IMG/VR virus record: IMGVR_UViG_3300047655_000013
Location: 1 to 64,000 of that record
Reading direction: 5' to 3' (one strand)
DNA: 64,000 nucleotides
From: a virus
Position numbers and translations under genes: made by a program. Shown here in pieces: positions 1-7,121 of the stretch; position 1 is the first letter of the stretch; every line of letters begins with the position of its first letter. A model generated the notes under the pieces. That model worked only from the letters and a program-made list of their open reading frames with translations. It ran no database searches and was not told the DNA's origin.

Positions 1-216
1 GTGCAGCCACGGCAAGCGGCTCACGCGGTGCAGCCACGGCAAGCGGCTACAGCGGTGCAGCCACGGCAAGCGGCGATAGCGGTGCAGCCACGGCAAGCGG
101 CTCACGCGGTGCAGCCACGGCAAGCGGCTCACGCGGTGCAGCCACGGCAAGCGGCTACAGCGGTGCAGCCACGGCAAGCGGCGATAGCGGTGCAGCCACG
201 GCAAGCGGCGATAGCG
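1..216 (+). repeat. Eight tandem 27-bp repeats inside the coding sequence
   Basis: Units start at 1, 28, 55, 82, 109, 136, 163 and 190, with a degenerate ninth at 217. They are identical except for two codons near the end (tcacgc, tacagc or gatagc). The unit is a multiple of three, so gain or loss of copies keeps the frame. The near-identity suggests recent slippage or recombination. Confidence 0.9.
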
Positions 217-446
217 GTGCAGCCACGGCAAAGGGCAAACATTCCGTCGCGATGGCATCCGGGTTCGAAGGGAAGGCCAGGGGTAATGACGGAACCGCGC
301 TCTTTCTGGTGTACCGAGACGGCGCACCGAACGACGACATCTACGGACGAATCGTCCACGCCAAGGCCGTGATCGTCGGACAGAACGGAATCAAACCGAT
401 GGTTTTTTACGCGTTGAATTCTGATGGCGAGATCGTCGAAGCCTAA
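3..446 (+). CDS. 3' end of a 9-residue-repeat phage protein
   Basis: The gene is cut by the left edge; its frame is open from the first bases. Eight copies of a 9-residue unit (AATASG followed by SR, YS or DS and G) run into a non-repeated cap starting KGKHSVAMASGFEGKARG and ending GEIVEA. I recognise this layout from phage and prophage proteins that carry an N-terminal DUF7666-type domain, a run of nonapeptide repeats and a conserved C-terminal cap. The function of that family is unknown to me. The repeats probably stack as a beta-solenoid (inference). The missing N-terminus would lie beyond the left edge. Confidence 0.7.
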   Translation, partial: AATASGSRGAATASGYSGAATASGDSGAATASGSRGAATASGSRGAATASGYSGAATASGDSGAATASGDSGAATAKGKHSVAMASGFEGKARGNDGTALFLVYRDGAPNDDIYGRIVHAKAVIVGQNGIKPMVFYALNSDGEIVEA

Positions 447-472
447 CGCACGGCGGTGAACAGGAGAGAGCC

Positions 473-583
473 ATGTCCACCTTGGCCCGCAAACTCATGC
501 AACTCGAAGCGCTCATGCCCGGGGCGCTTGTCGAACATCTTCTGCGGGCCATCGCGGCTGAATTGATAGCCGCAGGAGCATGA
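473..583 (+). CDS. Small hypothetical protein, 36 aa
   Basis: A short reading frame with a good ribosome site (caggagag) six bases before the ATG. The product is a single Leu/Ala-rich helix with no recognisable motif. It fits the packed early operon, ending one base before the next start codon. Existence is supported only by the ribosome site and spacing. Confidence 0.45.
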   Translation: MSTLARKLMQLEALMPGALVEHLLRAIAAELIAAGA

Positions 584-584
584 C

Positions 585-806
585 ATGAAAACCGAAGAAT
601 TGGATGCCTGGCGCGCTCGCACCATGTCCGTCCGAACGCTTGAGCGCTGCGACCACTGTTCGACTCTCCAAGAGGGCGTTGAACACCGGACTCAAAAGAA
701 TTATTGGCCGACATGGGAAGTGAATCTCAAATCGTGCCCAGGCTGTTTCGAAGCTGCGAAGAAGAAAGCCGCCGACGATGCGTATGCGGGATCGGTTTGT
801 TGTTGA
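585..806 (+). CDS. Small Cys-rich protein, possible zinc ribbon
   Basis: 73 aa with two CxxC knuckles (C22/C25 and C51/C54), the spacing of a zinc ribbon, and a terminal Cys-Cys pair. An aggag element lies just before the ATG. The partner or nucleic acid bound is unknown. It sits between a 36-aa gene and an HNH nuclease gene in the same operon. Confidence 0.6.
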   Translation: MKTEELDAWRARTMSVRTLERCDHCSTLQEGVEHRTQKNYWPTWEVNLKSCPGCFEAAKKKAADDAYAGSVCC

Positions 807-815
807 GGAGGGGAT

Positions 816-1322
816 ATGAATACTGAGGCGTTGCGTGCGGCGGATGCCCGCGCAAAGTTCAAGGAGTGGCTTGAGCGGAACGGTTGCGCCGTGCTGGAAC
901 CAACCAGCGAATGGGAATTGGTTCGATACCGCGGTGCAAACGGAACCGGCGTGCTGTACACCAACAAGAAAAACCAACTCACGCCGAACGGTCCAATGCG
1001 CGCGATTCTAACCTTCTACCTGACCGGGAAGGAATACACGCCTGGCACCAAGAGGAAGAGGCGCGACAAACGTCAGCAAGTCGTTGACCGACTGTTGATT
1101 CGAGACGGTCATTCGCTGTGCTTCTACTGCATGCGGGAAATGTCGGAGAACGATCGGACGCTTGAGCATCTGGTCGACCTGAAGTATCAGGGTCCGGACA
1201 ATATCCACAACATGGTGCTTGCTCATACGAAGTGCAACAACGAGCTATCGCACCTTACACCAATCGAGAAAATTCGCATTCACGATCGGGCGATTCTCAC
1301 TGTCGGAAAAGATTCCTCTTAG
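816..1322 (+). CDS. HNH endonuclease
   Basis: 168 aa. The C-terminal half carries a classic HNH core: zinc knuckle C102/C105, the E117-H118 pair in TLEHLVD, the N130/H131/N132 segment, and a second Cys pair ending at C140 (HTKCNNEL). The N-terminal 80 residues are not recognised and end in a Lys/Arg-rich stretch that may contact DNA. Start chosen for the very strong gaggagggg ribosome site. It may be a free-standing homing enzyme or a phage DNA-processing nuclease; the sequence does not tell which. Confidence 0.8.
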   Translation: MNTEALRAADARAKFKEWLERNGCAVLEPTSEWELVRYRGANGTGVLYTNKKNQLTPNGPMRAILTFYLTGKEYTPGTKRKRRDKRQQVVDRLLIRDGHSLCFYCMREMSENDRTLEHLVDLKYQGPDNIHNMVLAHTKCNNELSHLTPIEKIRIHDRAILTVGKDSS

Positions 1323-1330
1323 GAGGCGAA

Positions 1331-1435
1331 ATGTCTATCAACCCAACTTTGCTTTGGTCAGTGGTGATCGGCTGGAGCGCTTTATCGTTACTGGCGCTGG
1401 CTTTCAACTTCGGCGCGCATGGGAGGAAGAAGTGA
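1331..1435 (+). CDS. Single-pass membrane miniprotein, 34 aa
   Basis: A near-perfect ribosome site (aggaggcgaa) precedes the ATG. The product is one hydrophobic helix (about residues 7-27) with a short basic tail (HGRKK), predicting an inner-membrane protein with its C-terminus inside. Its stop overlaps the GTG start of the acyl carrier protein gene, so the two are probably translationally coupled. Confidence 0.6.
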   Translation: MSINPTLLWSVVIGWSALSLLALAFNFGAHGRKK

Positions 1436-1686
1436 GCGAAATTCGTCAAGGAAGCATCGAGGAGCGCGTGAAAAAGGAAGTCGCGTTCCACGCCGGCCAA
1501 ACGGCTGAGTCGATCAGGAGCGAGGATTCTTTCCTTGCCGATCTGGAGTTCGACTCGCTGGATGCAGTCGAATGCCTCATGTCGATCGAGGACGAATTCG
1601 GAATGGAAATTCCGGATGGAGACGCCGAGAAGATCGTCACTGTTCAGGATGCGATTGATTACGTGACGGCGAACGTCAAGGCGTGA
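1432..1686 (+). CDS. Phage-encoded acyl carrier protein
   Basis: 84 aa, typical length for a stand-alone ACP. The motif EFDSLDAVE carries the serine (S42) that would receive the 4'-phosphopantetheine arm. The acidic helix II and the later [19 protein letters not shown] region match family architecture. GTG start chosen because it overlaps the upstream stop (GTGA) and gives normal family length. ACPs shuttle acyl chains in fatty-acid and lipid synthesis. No ketosynthase or ligase is encoded here, so it would have to work with host enzymes (inference). Confidence 0.85.
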   Translation: MSEIRQGSIEERVKKEVAFHAGQTAESIRSEDSFLADLEFDSLDAVECLMSIEDEFGMEIPDGDAEKIVTVQDAIDYVTANVKA

Positions 1687-1701
1687 AATTTAAAGCGACG
1701 G

Positions 1702-1853
1702 CCGCTTTCAGTTTCTATAAGCCGCTAGCGGGAAGAGCCTGCCGCTTGGTCTCCGTTATCGGACCGCCCTGATGAACGGTGATTGAGCCTGCACGTATTG
1801 GGACGTACCGGGAACGCCGCCCCGGCAGTCATCGTCCATCAGGGTGAAAGCGG
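1702..1853 (+). ncRNA. Candidate structured RNA of about 150 nt
   Basis: No convincing reading frame covers this gap. A perfect 9-bp outer stem (1702-1710 with 1845-1853) stacks directly on an 8-bp stem (1767-1774 with 1837-1844), extended by GGTGAT/ATCGTC after a 3-nt bulge. Inside the left arm are hairpins AGCGG/CCGCT (1727-1731 with 1742-1746) and GGTC/GACC (1748-1765). Inside the right arm is CCGGG/CCCGG (1808-1812 with 1821-1825). This is a nested multibranch fold, not a simple terminator. Strand is assumed from the surrounding operon. The class is unknown to me. Confidence 0.5.
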
Positions 1854-1934
1854 ATGCGCGCGGAAGGCGGTACGAGTAAGCGCGACGTAGCGAAGTAACT
1901 CTGCAAAACGGATAGTTGTCCTCTGGAGATAGCC

Positions 1935-2162
1935 ATGGGCAAATTTCACAATGCCGAAGTGTTTCGGCAATTCAAGCCGCTCGACACAGCACCCGAGGCA
2001 TGGGAAGAGCCGGAGCCCGTTGTCCTGACGGACTACGAAGCCGATCAGGAAGCTAGTGACGCCTACTGGACGAAGCTCGACGCAGCCCCTCGCCGCGTGA
2101 CATTGCCCGACGAAATGTATGCGCCCGGCGTCAGACATGTGCGGTTGCCCGGAGATCGTTGA
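1935..2162 (+). CDS. Hypothetical acidic protein, 75 aa
   Basis: First gene after the structured gap. The product is acidic in the middle (EEPEPVVLTDYEADQEASD) with no known domain. An acidic miniprotein in a phage early region could be a decoy for a DNA-binding host protein, but nothing proves this. Its stop overlaps the next start. Confidence 0.55.
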   Translation: MGKFHNAEVFRQFKPLDTAPEAWEEPEPVVLTDYEADQEASDAYWTKLDAAPRRVTLPDEMYAPGVRHVRLPGDR

Positions 2163-2344
2163 TGCGCCGCTACCTCTTCCACCGCCTCGCCGGCCGGATC
2201 GTTCGTCGCGTGATTGGTATCCAGCGCGAGCCTGTCCGGCAATTGACCGAGGCCGATTATCGCGCAGTTGATCACATGTTCGCCGCCCTTTCTGCATCTC
2301 TGGCTGCAATAGCGGTCGCCATTGTCTTGAGACTCTTACATTGA
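2162..2344 (+). CDS. Small membrane protein with C-terminal anchor
   Basis: 60 aa. The basic N-terminus (RRYLFHRLAGRIVRR) is followed by a hydrophobic C-terminal helix (residues about 41-58), so a tail-anchored inner-membrane protein is likely. The ATG overlaps the preceding stop (TGATG). A TTG three bases earlier is an alternative start. Function unknown. Confidence 0.5.
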   Translation: MRRYLFHRLAGRIVRRVIGIQREPVRQLTEADYRAVDHMFAALSASLAAIAVAIVLRLLH

Positions 2345-2352
2345 GGTGTGAC

Positions 2353-2577
2353 ATGAACCTACACATGGTTGACTTACGCACGATTCAGACGACCGCGCGC
2401 ATCACCCAGGCCGAGCGCATGGAAGCGCAGATGCGCCACACGGTGGCCCGCAACGACGCCGAACGCAAACGCGCGAAAGAGTACAACGCGCATCGCGGAC
2501 TCACGCCGATGGCGATTGGTCAGCACTATCTGCCCGCAAGCGTGGCTCGCGCTTACCTGCATGTGAAGGTGGCGTGA
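2353..2577 (+). CDS. Hypothetical basic helical protein, 74 aa
   Basis: A Gln/Arg-rich amphipathic helix spans about residues 10-46, followed by a short conserved-looking tail (LPASVARAYLHVKVA). No domain recognised. The ATG is preferred over an upstream in-frame TTG because of the gaggtgtgac ribosome-site spacing. The stop overlaps the next ATG. Confidence 0.5.
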   Translation: MNLHMVDLRTIQTTARITQAERMEAQMRHTVARNDAERKRAKEYNAHRGLTPMAIGQHYLPASVARAYLHVKVA

Positions 2578-2924
2578 TGAGCATCCTTCAAAAAGTCCCT
2601 GTCACCCGTTGCGAAGATGGCTATTGGAGCCATCCCGACCTCATCCACTTCTGGCACGTTGAAATGAACGATGCAGAGCATTGCACAAAAGAGCAATGGG
2701 CCGATCTGGAGCGCCGCGCAGGCATCAAGACGCAGATCATCTATCTCGAAAGTGAATCGTTGGAGCATCCCGCATACGTTTCCTATTTCGATAACGGCAA
2801 CACGGACATTTCGGAATGGGACCCTTCGCCACCGCCGGACTGGTGGCTCATTGACATATGTGACAACGAAGACGGGCCATTCGCAGTTTGGGCGACGCAT
2901 ACGAACGACGCAGAGGCATCGTGA
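2577..2924 (+). CDS. Hypothetical protein, 115 aa
   Basis: An acidic, aromatic-rich protein (several Trp, Tyr and Asp residues, DPSPPPDWWLIDICD near the C-terminus). I do not recognise the family. It is coupled by TGATGA overlap to the gene before and by GTGA to the gene after. Confidence 0.5.
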   Translation: MSILQKVPVTRCEDGYWSHPDLIHFWHVEMNDAEHCTKEQWADLERRAGIKTQIIYLESESLEHPAYVSYFDNGNTDISEWDPSPPPDWWLIDICDNEDGPFAVWATHTNDAEAS

Positions 2925-3448
2925 GTCCCACCCCCTATCAAATCAGCCTCCTGCATCACACTCTGGGCCTGAGCGAGCAGCGCCGCGAATCGTATCGGAA
3001 TCACTTCGTGGCCGGTCACGGGCATAGCGACATGCGCCATCTTGAAGCGCTTGAACAAGCCGGATTCATGGAACGCCGGGCCACGCCGAAGTTTCTCGAC
3101 ACTGGCGACATTGTGTTCGCGGTCACCGATGCAGGTCTCGAGGTCGCCGTTCGGGCGTTGCCGGAACCAGTAAAGCTCGCGAAGGCTCAATCACGTTATG
3201 AGCAGTATTGCGATGTCAGCGAATGCTATGACTCGTTCGGCGCGTTCCTTGGCATTCCCGAGGTCAACTTCGAGGAGAGGAACAACAGCGGCTATCCAGA
3301 CTATAGGCGGGTTAGGGAATACCGCATGTATCGCGGTAGCCGATGGGGGAGCTTCAGCGCCGAGATCAAGGGCGAATGGGCGCCAACCAAAAAGGAAGCC
3401 AAGGCTAGCTATAAGGCTGTGCTGAAGGCTAAACGGGAGTCGTCATGA
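2921..3448 (+). CDS. Conserved phage protein with winged-helix-like N-terminus
   Basis: 175 aa from the GTG that overlaps the previous stop. The first 80 residues (HTLGL...YRNHFVAGHGHSD, then LEALEQAGFMERR and VFAVTDAGLE) recall a family often seen in Burkholderia phages and look like a winged helix-turn-helix. Residues 85-175 form a separate unit with Tyr/Arg-rich segments and a Lys-rich tail. DNA binding is an inference from the fold pattern. Confidence 0.6.
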   Translation: MSPTPYQISLLHHTLGLSEQRRESYRNHFVAGHGHSDMRHLEALEQAGFMERRATPKFLDTGDIVFAVTDAGLEVAVRALPEPVKLAKAQSRYEQYCDVSECYDSFGAFLGIPEVNFEERNNSGYPDYRRVREYRMYRGSRWGSFSAEIKGEWAPTKKEAKASYKAVLKAKRESS

Positions 3449-3597
3449 TCCGAAAACTCGACCGCCTCTACCAACGCCATCCCCGCCTGACATTTGCCGG
3501 AATGGTTCTCCTTGCAGTACTAACACTTTACGCCGCCGACAGGGCTGATCGGGATAACCGGGTGCTGTGGGCGGCTACTCAAAGAGGTTCGACATGA
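3445..3597 (+). CDS. Single-pass membrane protein, 50 aa
   Basis: Basic N-terminus (IRKLDRLYQRHPR), one transmembrane helix (about residues 15-31), then a charged tail (DRADRDNR). The positive-inside rule puts the N-terminus in the cytoplasm. It overlaps genes on both sides by four bases. Function unknown. Confidence 0.55.
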   Translation: MIRKLDRLYQRHPRLTFAGMVLLAVLTLYAADRADRDNRVLWAATQRGST

Positions 3598-4796
3598 GCG
3601 AAACCAAAGAATTGACTGTCCCGGAGCGCGCAGCGGTTGCCCTTAAATCCAGCGAGCACGAAGAAAACCTCCGTGCCCTGGTGCTGTCCACGGCCGATAT
3701 CAAGGTCGTCAACAGTAAGGCCGGTCGCGATCAGGTGCATGCCGCAGGCATGGTGCTTTTGAAGTCCCGCACTGGTCTGGTTGCAGTCTCGGAATCTGCG
3801 GTCGAAGACGCCAAGGCCTTCACCAAAGCCGTGAAGGCAGAAGTGGCACGGCTGCTTGAAATTTCCGAAGCCGAAGAAAAGCGTCTGTTTGCTTTGCGCG
3901 ACGCTTGGGACGCTGAGGTCGCAGCCGAAAAAGCCGCGAAGCTCGCTGTCGAGAAAGCCCGAGTCGACCTGATCCGCAGGATGATCGATGAGATCAAGAC
4001 CTGTCCCGCCGAATGCATCGGCCGGTCAGCCGTCGAGATTCAAGGCGCGATCGACACCATGACGAATCATGAGATCGCTCTTGAAGAGTTCATGGAATTT
4101 GCCGGCGAAGCTCAGATGGCAAAGGTTGCGGCGCTGGCGAAGCTCAACGATGCGCTCGCCTCTCAGGAAGCCCACGAAGCCGAACAGGCCCGAATCGTCG
4201 CCGAGCGTGCCGAACTTGAGCGTCTGCGCGCCGAGCAGGCCGAGCGCGACCGTCTCGCCACCATTGAGCGCCAGCGCGTCGAAGATGAAGAGCGGATCGC
4301 TCGCGCCAAAGCACAAGCTGCAATGCTTGCAGAGCAACAAGCGCACGAAGCACGGTTGCAGGCTGAGCGCGACCGTGCCGCTGCAGAGTTGTGCGCCCAG
4401 CAGGAAGCACACGCAAAGCTGGTCCGCGAACAACAGGCGGAGATAGATCGCCAACAGGCCGAAATCGATGCAGCCCGAGCCGAACAGGAGCGTAAAGAGC
4501 GGGAGGCACGCGAGGCCGTAGAGGCTGCCGAACTCGCCGAGACAGAGCGTGTCGCCGCCGAGCAATCTGCAGCGGCTCAGGAAGAAGCCGATCGCGTTTT
4601 CGCGGAGCAGCAGCGGGTTGAGACGGAGCGTCGCGCAGCGGAAGCGGAGCAACTGCGTCGTGCGCAGATCCAGTTCGAAACTATCGGCCCGGATGCAGAC
4701 GAGATCCTGTCTGTGCTTGCCAGCCACTACGACGTAAGCAATGAGGTCGCGCGACACTGGCTTGGGCGGCACGCATGGATGGAGAAAGCAGCATGA
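3594..4796 (+). CDS. Long coiled-coil protein upstream of the recombination genes
   Basis: 400 aa. The N-terminal 180 residues look like a folded helical domain. Residues about 190-350 are almost pure Ala/Glu/Gln/Arg heptads, a long coiled coil of TolA-like composition. The C-terminal 45 residues (DADEILSVLASHYDVSNEVARHWL) look like a small helical domain. Similar proteins often precede annealing proteins and exonucleases in phages, so a recombination-accessory or DNA-scaffold role is possible (inference). Confidence 0.65.
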   Translation: MSETKELTVPERAAVALKSSEHEENLRALVLSTADIKVVNSKAGRDQVHAAGMVLLKSRTGLVAVSESAVEDAKAFTKAVKAEVARLLEISEAEEKRLFALRDAWDAEVAAEKAAKLAVEKARVDLIRRMIDEIKTCPAECIGRSAVEIQGAIDTMTNHEIALEEFMEFAGEAQMAKVAALAKLNDALASQEAHEAEQARIVAERAELERLRAEQAERDRLATIERQRVEDEERIARAKAQAAMLAEQQAHEARLQAERDRAAAELCAQQEAHAKLVREQQAEIDRQQAEIDAARAEQERKEREAREAVEAAELAETERVAAEQSAAAQEEADRVFAEQQRVETERRAAEAEQLRRAQIQFETIGPDADEILSVLASHYDVSNEVARHWLGRHAWMEKAA

Positions 4797-5257
4797 GCAA
4801 TCCGACTACACCGGAAGCGCGAGCGAGAAAGTCTGAATGGCAACGCGAGAGTCGTCGCAAATTTGCGGAGGAGCGCGGGTATTCCACGACTGCCAATTAC
4901 GGCGCAGGCGGACATCGCGAAGAAGTCCTGGAGCGCGACGGTTATGAGTGCGTTAAGTGCGGCATGACAGACGCGGAGCACAAGGAAAGGTGGGATCGCT
5001 CGATCACGATTGATCACAAAAACAAGGATCGCGGCGACAACTCCATGGAAAATCTTCAGACGCTCTGCCTGACGTGCCACGGAAACAAGGATTTGATACC
5101 TCGCTTGCGGGCGCAGCGCGTCGCACCGTTCAAAGACCAGATTCTCGCCATGAGAGCGGCCGGCAGAACCTATCAACAAATTGCCGATGAACTCGGCTTT
5201 AGCGTCGCAACCATCTGGAAGTGGTGCGGCTCATGGGAGAGCGCAAGCCATGAATGA
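4793..5257 (+). CDS. HNH nuclease with C-terminal helix-turn-helix
   Basis: 154 aa. HNH core at residues 53-96: C53/C56 knuckle, D74-H75 in ITIDHKNKD, N87, then C92/C95-H96. A resolvase-type HTH follows (TYQQIADELGFSVATIWKW, about residues 127-145), a layout common in self-splicing-element and phage homing nucleases where the HTH gives target choice. ATG overlaps the previous stop. Confidence 0.8.
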   Translation: MSNPTTPEARARKSEWQRESRRKFAEERGYSTTANYGAGGHREEVLERDGYECVKCGMTDAEHKERWDRSITIDHKNKDRGDNSMENLQTLCLTCHGNKDLIPRLRAQRVAPFKDQILAMRAAGRTYQQIADELGFSVATIWKWCGSWESASHE

Positions 5258-6185
5258 AATAATCGAAATGCCCCGGCAGCAGGCGGCTCTCGTCAATGCT
5301 GGCCGAATGTCCGCAATGGAGGTTGTGGCGCATACCGCAGCCGTCCAGGAGGTGATGCGCGCGGTAATGAAGCCAGACGTGCATTACGGAAAAATCCCCG
5401 GCACACCGAAGCCTGCGCTTTACAAAGCGGGCGCGGAAGTCCTATGCATGTCATTCCGCATTGCCGACGAGTACGAGGTAGATGACCTGTCTACACCAGA
5501 CATGATCCGTTACCGAGTGACATGTGTCGGCAAACACCAGACGAGCGATACCAAGCTTGGGTCGGGAATGGGGGAAGCCTCGACCGGCGAGGAGAAATAC
5601 AAATGGCGCGGCGCAGTTTGCGATGAGGAATTCGAGATCACGCCAGCTACGCATCGCCGCATCAAGTTCGGCAAGAAGCAGGGCGGCGGGTTCTACAAGG
5701 CAAATCAGGTTCGCACCGAACCGTCTGACCTCGCCAACACGGTCCTCAAGATGGCCTGCAAGCGGGCAAAGATGGCGATGGTCCTCAACGTCACCGCAGC
5801 GTCCGATATTTTTTCGCAAGATTTGGACGAGTTGGACGAAACACTTCGCGATCACCTCGCAGGTCAGGATGGCGGCGGTCAACCCGTGTTGAGTACGCTG
5901 GGCGTAAAACTTGTCGCAGAGGCGAACGCCATCACAACCCGCGAACAGTTCGAAGCGCTCTGGAAACGAGGCGTCCAGGAAATCAATGCCGCCAAAGACG
6001 CCACCGCGTCCGATGCGTTCAAGGCTGCAATGGAGGCAAAGAGCAAGCTGCTTCCAGCCAAAGCAGCAGAACAGGCCAAGGACACCGAATCGCAGCGCGA
6101 ACCGGGCTCTGACGAAGCCGAGATGGAGGCCGATTTCCAGCGTCAGGTGGCGCGCGAACGGGAGAGTCAAAGTGCAAATAATTGA
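5250..6185 (+). CDS. Probable single-strand annealing (recombinase) protein
   Basis: 311 aa. The gene lies directly before, and overlaps, a YqaJ-type exonuclease gene, the standard place for a phage annealing partner. The core (MKPDVHYGKIPGT, YKAGAEVLC, then DLANTVLKMACKRAKM) has the look of the Rad52/Erf/RecT-like annealing group, where a conserved Ala/Lys/Arg helix contacts ssDNA. I cannot assign it to a named family with certainty. The C-terminal 80 residues are Lys/Glu-rich and probably mobile. The ATG at 5250 removes a spurious extension that would overlap the HNH gene. Confidence 0.55.
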   Translation: MNEIIEMPRQQAALVNAGRMSAMEVVAHTAAVQEVMRAVMKPDVHYGKIPGTPKPALYKAGAEVLCMSFRIADEYEVDDLSTPDMIRYRVTCVGKHQTSDTKLGSGMGEASTGEEKYKWRGAVCDEEFEITPATHRRIKFGKKQGGGFYKANQVRTEPSDLANTVLKMACKRAKMAMVLNVTAASDIFSQDLDELDETLRDHLAGQDGGGQPVLSTLGVKLVAEANAITTREQFEALWKRGVQEINAAKDATASDAFKAAMEAKSKLLPAKAAEQAKDTESQREPGSDEAEMEADFQRQVARERESQSANN

Positions 6186-6939
6186 GTGTCCGCAAGGATC
6201 AGAGTCGTGGCATCAGGCCAGGGCGGGCGTAATAACTGCCAGCATGTTCTCCACGATCCGCAAAAAGGTAGGCGAGCTCGACGAACGGCAAAAATACTTT
6301 GTCGCACTGCGCATCGCGGGAACGCCCGAAAAAGCCGCTGCAGAGGCCGCTGGCTACAAAACTTTGCCGAAGTCCGACATCATCACTCGCGCACTAAATG
6401 GCGAGAAGATCGGTGACTGGTCCGATGCAGCAAAAGATTACGCCTTCAGATTGGCGATCGAGCGCATCAGCGGGAAGCCTCTCGACGAAGGCTTCGAAAC
6501 GTGGAGCATGAAGCGCGGCCATGATCTCGAGCCAGAGGCGAGGATGGAACACGAAGCCTTGACGGGGTTGTTCGTTAAACGCGCCGGGTTCGTAAAAACC
6601 GACGATGGAATTTTCGGCGCAAGCGCTGATGGCCTGATCGACCCTAAGGGCGGCAGCGAATACAAGTGCTTCATCGCGCCTGACAAGCTTCGCCCGATTG
6701 TGCTTGAGCACGATGTCAGCGAAGTAAAAGATCAAGCCCTCGGGTGTATGTGGCTATGTGGTCGCGACTGGTGGCATGTGGGACTGTATTGTCCCGCGCT
6801 CGCGCCGGCCAACAAGCAATTCACGATGGTGGAAGTCAAGCGTGACGATGATTTCATCGAAAAGATGGAACAGGATCTTTGGCAGTTCGCGCTATTCGTC
6901 GACCAATACGAAGCCGCTCTGCGCAAACAAGCGGCCTAA
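6172..6939 (+). CDS. YqaJ/lambda-exo-type exonuclease
   Basis: 255 aa from GTG. Shows the recombinase-exonuclease signature: G9-S10-x-S12-W13 near the N-terminus, the WxMKRGHDLEPEAR helix (residues 111-124), and the catalytic D154 followed by E163-x-K165 (SADGLID, then GSEYKC). This is the PD-(D/E)xK metal site that degrades one strand of dsDNA to feed the annealing protein. Residues about 31-88 form an extra block between the first two motifs, containing TPEKAAAEAAGY, which resembles a helix-turn-helix and is absent from lambda exo. Confidence 0.8.
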   Translation: MQIIECPQGSESWHQARAGVITASMFSTIRKKVGELDERQKYFVALRIAGTPEKAAAEAAGYKTLPKSDIITRALNGEKIGDWSDAAKDYAFRLAIERISGKPLDEGFETWSMKRGHDLEPEARMEHEALTGLFVKRAGFVKTDDGIFGASADGLIDPKGGSEYKCFIAPDKLRPIVLEHDVSEVKDQALGCMWLCGRDWWHVGLYCPALAPANKQFTMVEVKRDDDFIEKMEQDLWQFALFVDQYEAALRKQAA

Positions 6940-6943
6940 CCAA

Positions 6944-7014
6944 ACCCCCACCCCTCCCGACCGGAATAGGCGACTACGAGTCGCAGTCTCTCCAAATGGG
7001 AAGAGGGTGGGGGT
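6944..7014 (+). repeat. Long inverted repeat after the exonuclease gene
   Basis: A 10-bp perfect arm pair (6944-6953 with 7005-7014, C-rich against G-rich) encloses a small hairpin CGACT/AGTCG (6971-6983). It lies in a 182-base gap. It could protect the 3' end of the upstream mRNA or mark an old module border. Confidence 0.55.
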
Positions 7015-7066
7015 CTAACGATCAAGTAACCCTCGGACCGCGCTCCCCAAGGGCGCGGCGTTTGCA

Positions 7067-7095
7067 AGGGGCGCAGTCCCGGCCCCGCTTTTTCA
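7067..7095 (+). terminator. Rho-independent terminator before the variable-protein gene
   Basis: Stem GGGGC/GCCCC followed by GCTTTTT. A second hairpin, CCGCGC/GCGCGG (7038-7043 with 7053-7058), sits just upstream. Together they would end transcription from the recombination operon, so the next gene probably has separate expression. Confidence 0.55.
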
Positions 7096-7121
7096 AATCC
7101 GACTTTTTGGAGTTCATCCAT

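Noticed and set aside
1-216. CRISPR-like direct repeats
   Set aside because: The 27-bp units are contiguous, without spacers, and read as coding repeats in one open frame.
4026-4772. Minus-strand frame of 248 codons opposite the coiled-coil gene
   Set aside because: Arises from the Ala/Glu/Gln-rich repetitive coding sequence; Leu/Phe/Cys-rich nonsense translation.
7038-7058. CCGCGC/GCGCGG hairpin as a separate terminator
   Set aside because: No T-run follows it; the real terminator is the next hairpin.
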